The notes beneath the pieces were generated by a model. It was not told where the DNA came from and ran no database searches. It was given only the letters and a program-made list of their open reading frames with translations. This document shows, one piece after another, positions 57,570-64,000 of a stretch of 64,000 bases of DNA. Source of the stretch: Dyella solisilvae (GTDB lineage: Bacteria > Pseudomonadota > Gammaproteobacteria > Xanthomonadales > Rhodanobacteraceae); the NCBI RefSeq assembly GCF_003351225.1, contig NZ_QQSY01000001.1:1338824-1402823 (forward strand), in the 5' to 3' direction. The first letter of the stretch is position 1. Every line of letters starts with the position of its first letter. A program made the translations under genes and the position numbers.

Positions 57570-59558
57570 TCAGAAGCGAACGCTGAAGCTGATCATTCCG
57601 AAGGCCAGAATGAACCAGGCCAGGTACAAGGCGGCCAGCGCCAGCAGCGTCTCACCCACACGCACCCACAGACTGCGCAAGCCCAGCTGCCAGTTGCGCA
57701 GCGCGTGCCAGACCACCGCCAGGGCGCCCAGGATGGCGACCACACCGAGCACATACAGGAAGTAGAACCAGGGCGTGCCGGTGCCGCGCAGCAGGATGTC
57801 CTCATCGGCCATGATCGCCGCGATCATCAGCACCCAGCCGAGCATCTCGCCCAGCAACAACAGGGCCCCGACGCGTGAGTAAAGGCGAGTGCGACGCAGG
57901 ACCGGCGCGAGCTCCAGCGTGCGCTGGTAGTGACGACGCGCCCACCAGCCCAGCAGCCAGAACAGCAGCGCGGTGACCACGGCCAGCAGCGAGAGACCCG
58001 CCAGCCAGCTGACCGAACCCAGGCTCTTGGCGGCCGGAATGCGATCGAACACGAACACCGGCGAAATATGGTCGGTCGCCCAGTACTTGATGTTGCCATC
58101 CGCGTCAGCCACGAAATCGAGCTTGCGCTGGCCGTGTTCTTCCACGTAATGCAGCGGGCTGACTTCGCGCCAGTGCAACGGCTTGCCGGCATAGTCCGCC
58201 AGGGCGGCGATGGTCACGGTGCCATCGGGCATTGCATTGACGTGCATCTGGCCCAGCACGTTGAACGGACGCAGCGCGCTTTCGTTGCGACGGCTCGACT
58301 CGTACCAGCCCGCCACCTTCGCCGCATCCGCCTTGGCCGAGGCGATCGCCGGCTGCTCCTTCAGCGGAGCCGGAAAGTAACGATCAAGGAAGGCGTAGAA
58401 GATCGCCGGACGGATGGTATGGGCGCCGCCCGGTTCCACGCCGAGGCTGTTGAACGACATGAAGACGCCGACGCCCTTGTCCAGCAGCAGGTGCAGGTCG
58501 CTGTGGAAGACTTCGGTGTCGCCGCCATGGCCGATGATGCGCAGGCCGTTGCGGTCTTCCTGATAGAAGCCGAGGGCAAAGCCCGCCATGCCCGGCGAGG
58601 CGGTGTACTGCGGGCTGTGCATCAGCTTGGCGGTGGCCTCCTGCAGGATGCGGGTATCGCCAAAGCGACCGTTCTGCAGATGGGCGATCATGAACTGCGC
58701 CATGTCGCGGCCCGAGGAACTGAGCGCGCCGGCCGGCGGCGGATCCACGAACTCGAACGGCTGGGCCACGCCATCGGACGCGGTCTTGTAACCCTTGGCC
58801 ATCAGCGGCGCCAGCGCGGGCGGCAGCGGCTGGTCGAAGGTCGAATGGTTCATGGTGAGCGGCTGCAAGATATGCCGCTGGATGTAGTCTTCGAAACGCT
58901 CGCCCGAGACACGCTGCACGATGTAGCCGGCCAGGCCGCAGCCGTAGTTGGAATAGGCCACCTTCTCACCCGGCGCGAAGATGCGCGTGGGCAGATGGGT
59001 CTTCAGGTAGCGCTCGAGATTGACTTCCTCGGCGGTGGCCGGCAACAGATCGCGCGCCACTTCTTCGAAGCCGGCCGTATGCGTCATCAAGTTCCGCATG
59101 GTGATCGGCTTGCCTTCGAACGGCGGAATCTTGAAGTCCAGGTATTCGTTGACGTCGTGATCGAGGTCGATCTTGCCCTGCTCGACCATCTGCATGACGG
59201 CCGTCCAGGTGAACAGCTTCGAGGTCGAGCCCGGGCGGAACAGCGTGTTCTCCGGCGAGACCGGCGTCCGTGCCGAGAGGTCGGCATAGCCGTAGCCGCG
59301 CGAGAACAGGATGCTGCCATCCTTGACCACGACCACCACGCCGCCGGCGATGTCGCCGCGCTGCATGGCGAAGGGCACCATGCCGTCGAAGAACGCGGAC
59401 AGGTCTTCCGAGGTCAGCGCGTGCGTGCCTGCGTCCTGGCTGATCGCCGGCGCGGCCTCGGTGGTGGGCGTCGGAGGAGCGGTCGGCGTTTGCGCCAGAC
59501 CGACGCTTGCGGTGACGCAAGCGGCCAGCGCGGCCAACCGTTTAACAAAATGATTCAT
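57570..59558 (-). CDS. Class C beta-lactamase-fold serine hydrolase with C-terminal membrane domain
   Basis: A 662-residue exported protein. Signal peptide (MNHFVKRLAALAACVTASVG); a beta-lactamase/D-aminopeptidase-type domain (about 50-400) with SxxK as RPGSTSKLFTW, YxN as VAYSNYGCGLAGY and the third motif as IGHGGDTEVF; a linker beta domain (about 410-515); then about five membrane segments (WLAGLSLLAVVTALLFWLL and on). The active site is periplasmic. Relatives include D-aminopeptidases and esterases; in this run a peptidase on D-residue peptides is plausible. ATG at 59558; 32 bases after the TonB receptor stop. Confidence 0.85.
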   Translation of the reverse strand: MNHFVKRLAALAACVTASVGLAQTPTAPPTPTTEAAPAISQDAGTHALTSEDLSAFFDGMVPFAMQRGDIAGGVVVVVKDGSILFSRGYGYADLSARTPVSPENTLFRPGSTSKLFTWTAVMQMVEQGKIDLDHDVNEYLDFKIPPFEGKPITMRNLMTHTAGFEEVARDLLPATAEEVNLERYLKTHLPTRIFAPGEKVAYSNYGCGLAGYIVQRVSGERFEDYIQRHILQPLTMNHSTFDQPLPPALAPLMAKGYKTASDGVAQPFEFVDPPPAGALSSSGRDMAQFMIAHLQNGRFGDTRILQEATAKLMHSPQYTASPGMAGFALGFYQEDRNGLRIIGHGGDTEVFHSDLHLLLDKGVGVFMSFNSLGVEPGGAHTIRPAIFYAFLDRYFPAPLKEQPAIASAKADAAKVAGWYESSRRNESALRPFNVLGQMHVNAMPDGTVTIAALADYAGKPLHWREVSPLHYVEEHGQRKLDFVADADGNIKYWATDHISPVFVFDRIPAAKSLGSVSWLAGLSLLAVVTALLFWLLGWWARRHYQRTLELAPVLRRTRLYSRVGALLLLGEMLGWVLMIAAIMADEDILLRGTGTPWFYFLYVLGVVAILGALAVVWHALRNWQLGLRSLWVRVGETLLALAALYLAWFILAFGMISFSVRF

Positions 59559-59590
59559 GCAACACTCCAAAGTTGGGTGCAGGGGTTGGT

Positions 59591-61930
59591 TCAGAATTCG
59601 ACGCTGGCGTCGACGCCGAAGGTGCGTGGCGTCTGGTAGTTGGCCTGGAACGGGCTCGCGACCGGGTCAAGCGTCAATCCGCTCATGGCCGTGATGCCGC
59701 GCTTGTTGGCGAGGTTCTTGCCGTAGAGCCCGAAGGACCACTTGTCGATGTTGAGTCCCGTGTGCACGTCGATGCTGCTGAAGCTGGGCAGCGAGAATTG
59801 CGGCGCCGGCACGGTGTTGAAGTCCGACTTGCGCTCGCCCACGTAGCTGAAATTGCCGCCGACGAAGCCGGACCAGCCACCACCCAGCGCGAAGTTGTAA
59901 TCGGCGCCCACGTTGACGTTCCACTTGGGCACATAAGGCAGCGAGTCACCCTTGTTGCCGTACACGCCACCCGGCGGCGTGTCCGCGGCCAGCTCGGCCT
60001 GGGTGTAGGTGGTATTGGCCCACAGCGTGAGGCCGGCGACCGGCGTGTAACGCCAGTTGGCCTCCAGGCCCTTGCTGTACGCCTTGCCGCCGTTACCGAG
60101 GAAGCTGAAGCCGCCCGCGGTCTCGGCCAGCTGGATCTTGCGCCAGTCGATGTAGAACGCGTCCACATCCACGCTCATGCGCTGATTCAGCATCAACGAC
60201 TTGAGGCCAATCTCGTAGCTGACCAGCTTGTCCGGACCAAAGGTCTCCGGCGCGCCCAATCCCGGTGGGACACCCACGTTCGGGCCGCCGGGACGGAAGC
60301 CGGAAGCGATGCGCACATAGGCCATCAGGTCATCGCTGAATTTGTAGCTGGGGTTGAGCAGATAGGTGACCGGACGATCGGTGCCGTTCGTGCTGAACTG
60401 GCTGTCACCGGTCAGCAAACCGGTGCCACTCTGCGTGTACGAGGTCTTGTCGTAACTGTAGCGGGCGCCGACCAGCACACTGAGCTTGTCGGTTGCATGC
60501 CAGGTCACGTCACCATAGCCCGCCCACTCGGTGAACAGCGCCGGGCCAATGCTCAGGTCAGCCAGCGTCGGCAGTGCGATCGGTGCGCCGGTGTTGGCGT
60601 CGAAGCTCAACACGCTCTGGCTATCGGTGCTGCGTTCATGCGTGTAGAACAGGCCGACGCGCCACTCCAGCAACTGTTCCTGCGGCGACTGCAGGCGCAG
60701 TTCCTGCGTGGCCTTCTTCATGTTGACCGGCTGGCGGATCGAGTAGCCGCCGTTCTCGAGTCCGAACAACGGATTGAGCAGCGGCCCGTAGGCGTCGGTG
60801 ACGTCGGTGTTCTCGTTGAGGCCCAGGGTGCCGTAACTGGTGTTGGAGACCAGCTTGGCCCAGCCGAAGTCGGCATTCACCGCCAGATCGTAGAGCCGGT
60901 ACTTGAGCTTCATCTCGCCCGTGCTCGCCGCACGCGCCTGTTTGTTGTCGCCATAAATCGGCTCGAGCGTGTTCGGATCGATGTCCACGCCGCTGTTGGC
61001 GCCGCCATCGCTGCTCAAGTTCTGCGCCAGCGTGGAGAAGTTCACCGAGACCTTGTCGGTAGGCGTCCACAGCAACTGCGCACGGGCGCCGGAAACGTCC
61101 GCCTGGTTGACGTTGGACTGGCCGGTGGTGACGTTGTCGATGTAACCGGGATCCCTGCGGTCGTAGACATTCACACGCAGGGCCAGGGTGTTGGGAACCA
61201 GCGGCAGGTTGACCGTGGCGTGGGCGGCGTAGCCCGTGCCGCCCTGATCGACAGTGCTCGAACCGACGCCGATGCGAGCGCTGGCCTGCGTGGTGTCCGG
61301 CGGCGTGGTGACGAACTTCAGCAGGCCGCCCAGGGTGTTCGAACCGTAAAGCGTTCCCTGCGGGCCGCGCAGCACTTCGATGCGCTGCAGGTCATAAGGA
61401 TCGATGTCCGGCGTCAGCAGGCTGCCGAGCGCATAGACCGTGCTCGACCCGAACGGCGTGTCGTCGATGTAGGTGCCGACAGCCGCGTTGGGCTGGCCAC
61501 TACCCGACGTCACGCCACGCAGCACCAGCTGCGTCTGGCCCTCGCCAGTGGAGATCGTGTTGAGACCCGGAATCTGCGTGGCGTAGTCGGAGAAGCTGGT
61601 GGCGTTCTGGCGTTCCAGCTGCGGCCCGGCCATCACCGACACGCCCATCGGCACGTCCTGCAGACGCTCGGTGCGCTTGTTGGCGGTAACGATGACCGTG
61701 CCCAGCTGTGTGGCCGATGACGCAGAAGCGGACGTCTGTCCGCCCTGGGCTTGGTCTCCGCTGGCGACAGGTGCAGCCGACTGGCTGCTGTCGGCATCGG
61801 CATTCAGTGTGGCGTTGGATGCCCCCGCATCCGGTTGCTGCGCCATGACGCACAGCGGGCTCATCAAGACAGCGGCAACAGCAGAACAGATACAGCGACG
61901 GCTGAACTGCGAAAGACGACGTTCCATCAC
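59591..61930 (-). CDS. TonB-dependent outer-membrane receptor
   Basis: A 779-residue receptor. Signal peptide in residues 1-31 (CSAVAAVLMSPLCVMAQQ); a Gln/Ala/Ser-rich mature N terminus; TonB box and plug (GTVIVTANKRTERLQDVPMG near residue 75; IEVLRGPQGTLYGSNTLGG near residue 190); a barrel ending in DASVEF with terminal phenylalanine. The sequence is of the broad 'oligomer/sugar or peptide' TonB receptor group, not a clear siderophore receptor. As first gene of the run it should import the outer-membrane substrate used by the genes after it. Confidence 0.9.
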   Translation of the reverse strand: MMERRLSQFSRRCICSAVAAVLMSPLCVMAQQPDAGASNATLNADADSSQSAAPVASGDQAQGGQTSASASSATQLGTVIVTANKRTERLQDVPMGVSVMAGPQLERQNATSFSDYATQIPGLNTISTGEGQTQLVLRGVTSGSGQPNAAVGTYIDDTPFGSSTVYALGSLLTPDIDPYDLQRIEVLRGPQGTLYGSNTLGGLLKFVTTPPDTTQASARIGVGSSTVDQGGTGYAAHATVNLPLVPNTLALRVNVYDRRDPGYIDNVTTGQSNVNQADVSGARAQLLWTPTDKVSVNFSTLAQNLSSDGGANSGVDIDPNTLEPIYGDNKQARAASTGEMKLKYRLYDLAVNADFGWAKLVSNTSYGTLGLNENTDVTDAYGPLLNPLFGLENGGYSIRQPVNMKKATQELRLQSPQEQLLEWRVGLFYTHERSTDSQSVLSFDANTGAPIALPTLADLSIGPALFTEWAGYGDVTWHATDKLSVLVGARYSYDKTSYTQSGTGLLTGDSQFSTNGTDRPVTYLLNPSYKFSDDLMAYVRIASGFRPGGPNVGVPPGLGAPETFGPDKLVSYEIGLKSLMLNQRMSVDVDAFYIDWRKIQLAETAGGFSFLGNGGKAYSKGLEANWRYTPVAGLTLWANTTYTQAELAADTPPGGVYGNKGDSLPYVPKWNVNVGADYNFALGGGWSGFVGGNFSYVGERKSDFNTVPAPQFSLPSFSSIDVHTGLNIDKWSFGLYGKNLANKRGITAMSGLTLDPVASPFQANYQTPRTFGVDASVEF

Positions 61931-61966
61931 GTTCTCCCCCCGGAGAGTTAGGTACCCGCTCTCCCA

Positions 61967-62000
61967 GTGTTATCTCACTACCATTTTTGTGTCAATGGTA
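61967..62000 (-). promoter_or_regulatory. Promoter and overlapping inverted repeat of the TonB receptor run
   Basis: On the minus strand a perfect TTGACA (61995-61990) is followed after 17 bases by TAACAC (61972-61967, weak -10). A perfect 7-bp inverted repeat, TACCATT and AATGGTA with an 8-base spacer (61979-61985 and 61994-62000), encloses the -35 box. The patch is A+T-rich and lies about 40-70 bp before the receptor start. It looks like a repressor site, with the RpiR regulator at the end of the run as the best candidate. Confidence 0.6.
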
Positions 62001-62258
62001 TTTCTATACCTTCCAACGCCAGCACCGCGATCCCGCGCCAGAGGTGCGGTGGATCGGCATGCGGAAGCGGTTGGCCCTGTCTTGAATGTGGTGGAAGGCG
62101 GCTCGGGGCGGCCCCCTCAAGGCGGATGGGGGGCTAGCCCCCCTCGAAAACCTTGCGATCCCATACGCCGCCGCACTGAACCGACGCTGCGGCGCGGCAA
62201 GCATGCTGGATCAGCCTGCGTAAAATAGAGAGTCCCCCCGCCCACTCTGCGTGCTTCC

Positions 62259-63641
62259 ATGGCTGTCAGCGTTTTCGACCTCTTCAAGATCGGCATTGGC
62301 CCGTCCTCTTCGCACACCGTGGGCCCGATGCGCGCCGCCGCGCGTTTTGCCGAGCGTTGGCTGGAAGAAAAGGGCGTGCTTGATCGCGTCGCGCGCGTGC
62401 GCGCCGAACTGTACGGCTCGCTGGCGATGACCGGCCGCGGCCACGGCACCGACAAGGCGGTGCTGCTGGGCTTCGAAGGGTCGCATCCGGACACGGTTGA
62501 CGCGGACCATATCCCCGAGACGCTTGCGCGCATCCGCTCCACCCATCGGCTGAACGTGCTGGGCAAGCACGAGATCGAATTCGACGAGAAGCGCGACCTG
62601 GTGTTCAACAAGCGCCAGAAGCTGCCGTTCCACACCAACGGCATGCGCTTCACGGCGTATGACGCCGAAGGCCATGAGCTGGCCACGCGCGACTACTACT
62701 CGGTCGGCGGCGGCTTCGTGGTCAACCAGGACGAGGCTGCCGAAGACCGCATCGTCGCCGACACCACCGAGCTGCCTTACGCCTTCTCCACCGGTGACCA
62801 GATGCTGGACCTGTGCCACAAGCACAACCTCACCATCGCGCAGCTGATGATGGAGAACGAGAAGGTGTGGCGCAGTGAGGCGGAAACGCGCGCCGGCCTG
62901 CTCACCATCTGGAAGGCCATGCAAGATTGCGTCAATCGCGGGCTGCGCTCGCCCGGCGTGCTGCCCGGCGGACTCAAGGTTGCGCGTCGCGCGCCACAGA
63001 TGGCCGAGGACCTGCGCTCCCAGCCCGAAGCCTCGCTCAAGGATCCGCTGACCATCCTCGACTGGGTGAACCTCTACGCGCTGGCGGTGAACGAAGAGAA
63101 CGCCGCCGGTGGCCGCGTGGTGACAGCGCCGACCAACGGCGCCGCAGGCATCGTGCCGGCCGTGCTGCACTACTACCACCGCTTCTGCCCGAAGTCGGAC
63201 GAGAGTGGCATCGTCGACTTCCTGCTCACCGCGGGCGCGATCGGCATCCTCTACAAGGAAAACGCCTCCATCTCCGGCGCCGAAGTCGGCTGCCAAGGCG
63301 AAGTCGGCGTGGCTTGCTCGATGGCTGCCGGTGGCCTCACCGCCGCGCTGGGCGGCAACGTGCTGCAGGTGGAGAACGCCGCCGAGATCGGCATGGAACA
63401 CAACCTCGGCCTCACCTGCGACCCGATCGGCGGCCTCGTGCAGATCCCCTGCATCGAACGCAACGCGATGGGCTCGGTGAAGGCGATCAACGCCAGCCGC
63501 ATGGCGCTCAAGAGCGACGGCAAGCACCGCGTGTCGCTCGACAAGGTGATCACCACCATGCGTGAAACCGGTCGCGACATGAAGGACAAGTACAAGGAAA
63601 CCTCGCGCGGCGGCCTCGCCGTCAACGTGATCGAGTGCTGA
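62259..63641 (+). CDS. sdaA: L-serine ammonia-lyase (iron-sulfur dependent)
   Basis: A single-chain L-serine dehydratase of 460 residues that converts serine to pyruvate and ammonia. N-terminal beta domain starts [24 protein letters not shown]; the alpha domain has the 4Fe-4S cysteines in [18 protein letters not shown] near residue 345 and [20 protein letters not shown] near residue 395. Length and motifs match bacterial SdaA/SdaB. It is divergent from the TonB receptor run with about 330 bp between starts. Confidence 0.95.
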   Translation: MAVSVFDLFKIGIGPSSSHTVGPMRAAARFAERWLEEKGVLDRVARVRAELYGSLAMTGRGHGTDKAVLLGFEGSHPDTVDADHIPETLARIRSTHRLNVLGKHEIEFDEKRDLVFNKRQKLPFHTNGMRFTAYDAEGHELATRDYYSVGGGFVVNQDEAAEDRIVADTTELPYAFSTGDQMLDLCHKHNLTIAQLMMENEKVWRSEAETRAGLLTIWKAMQDCVNRGLRSPGVLPGGLKVARRAPQMAEDLRSQPEASLKDPLTILDWVNLYALAVNEENAAGGRVVTAPTNGAAGIVPAVLHYYHRFCPKSDESGIVDFLLTAGAIGILYKENASISGAEVGCQGEVGVACSMAAGGLTAALGGNVLQVENAAEIGMEHNLGLTCDPIGGLVQIPCIERNAMGSVKAINASRMALKSDGKHRVSLDKVITTMRETGRDMKDKYKETSRGGLAVNVIEC

Positions 63642-63696
63642 GCTGCGCTGTTAAAGCGCTAGCCGCGGCCTTCACAGTTCCTCGCCCTGTCCCACC

Positions 63697-63844
63697 CGTC
63701 ACCCCAGCGAAAGCTGGGGTCCAGCGCCTCTGATTCTCAGACGCTAAAAGTCACTGGATGACTCGCTGCGCTCGCCCCTTCGGGGCCGCCCTGCGGGCGT
63801 TCTCCGCGCTTCGCGCTCCGTCCAGCTTTCGCTGGGATGACGAG
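63697..63844. repeat. REP pair (REPIN-like)
   Basis: CGTCACCCCAGCGAAAGCTG (from 63698) and an inverted partner CCAGCTTTCGCTGGGATGA (63822-63840) flank about 95 bp with a CGCTTCGCGC-type palindrome inside. The consensus matches the REP end of the composite repeats at 12409 and 43459. Confidence 0.78.
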
Positions 63845-63870
63845 CTAAAGGGCGCTGAACATCACGCCCC

Positions 63871-64000
63871 TCACGTCCCCGACGGCGTCGCCACCTTCGC
63901 CGCGTCGGCATCCACGCGCGCCTTCAATGCGGTCAGTTGCGTCGTGCTCAGCTTTGCCGCCGCCTTTGCCAGATAGTCGCCCGCTGTCTTGAGTTGCTGC
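63871..64000 (-). CDS. 3' end of an unidentified gene (partial)
   Basis: A minus-strand frame runs from the window edge to a TGA at 63873-63871 and encodes 42 residues ending KARVDADAAKVATPSGT. The segment is helical and Ala/Lys-rich (GDYLAKAAAKLSTTQLTALK), with codon usage like the coding regions here. It is too short for a name; the start lies outside the window. Confidence 0.55.
   Translation of the reverse strand, partial: QQLKTAGDYLAKAAAKLSTTQLTALKARVDADAAKVATPSGT

Noticed and set aside
59573-61720. A 715-codon plus-strand frame opposite the TonB receptor
   Set aside because: No signal, motif or ribosome binding site; the opposite strand has a complete receptor with TonB box and terminal phenylalanine.
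62128-62143. Perfect 16-bp palindrome GGGGGG-CTAG-CCCCCC between the TonB receptor run and sdaA
   Set aside because: It lacks a loop for a stable hairpin and a U tract, and no regulator is known to me for it. Too little to annotate.

Overview
The window looks like chromosome of a high-GC gammaproteobacterium of the Xanthomonadales, most likely the Rhodanobacteraceae (Dyella/Rhodanobacter/Luteibacter type). This is inferred from protein character, from gene neighbourhoods (sucCD-pilSR-dsbC-xerD, lptGF-pepA-holC, rluD divergent from bamD and nadE) and from abundant short palindromic intergenic repeats. No tRNA, rRNA, phage, insertion sequence or CRISPR array was recognised.

Layout. 1-1 kb: a secreted DUF3011 protein and an FmdB-type zinc ribbon protein. 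1.1-12.3 kb: an eleven-gene minus-strand cobalamin operon (btuB-btuM-cobA-cobB-cbiB-cobD-cobQ-cobU-cobT-cobC-cobS) under a cobalamin riboswitch, with a terminator-like hairpin between btuB and btuM. It combines outer-membrane import, a probable solitary inner-membrane B12 transporter (BtuM) and the late adenosylation, amidation, aminopropanol and nucleotide-loop steps; no corrin-ring genes are here. 12.4-12.9 kb: copy A of a composite repeat. 12.9-15.6 kb: clpB with a sigma-32-like promoter. 15.7-19.7 kb: overlapping otsB, GH15 hydrolase and otsA (trehalose). 19.8-29.5 kb: a small exported protein, pgeF, a GT39-like membrane protein, rluD, bamD, nadE, a LysE/ArgO exporter with its divergent LysR regulator, an AT-richer gap and a TonB-like membrane protein. 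29.5-36.9 kb: sucD, sucC, pilS, pilR, dsbC, xerD. 37-43 kb: RDD protein, methyltransferase, PHA depolymerase, threonine aldolase, an HU-arm-like small protein and an NdvA-like exporter. 43-43.5 kb: copy B of the composite repeat, inverted relative to copy A. 43.7-48.1 kb: lptG, lptF, pepA, holC. 48.2-53.7 kb: a large propeller-type hybrid histidine kinase divergent from a yceI-cytochrome b561-yceI operon. 53.9-61.9 kb: a minus-strand run of TonB receptor, serine hydrolase, dipeptide epimerase, POT-family transporter and RpiR regulator, followed by a glutaredoxin-like gene. 62.3-64 kb: sdaA, a REP pair and the 3' end of an unidentified gene.

The strongest candidates for something undescribed are: (1) the TonB receptor/serine hydrolase/dipeptide epimerase/POT/RpiR run, which reads as a self-regulated peptide import and epimerisation system, with an inverted repeat over a perfect TTGACA box and a transporter lacking the usual ExxER arginine; (2) the roughly 400-bp composite repeat, whose copies show covariation in a hairpin and two 20-bp micro-insertions; (3) a 92-residue protein made of two HU-like helical arms without the DNA-binding saddle; (4) lptF apparently lacking an ATG, GTG or TTG start; (5) the riboswitch, attenuator and btuM arrangement.
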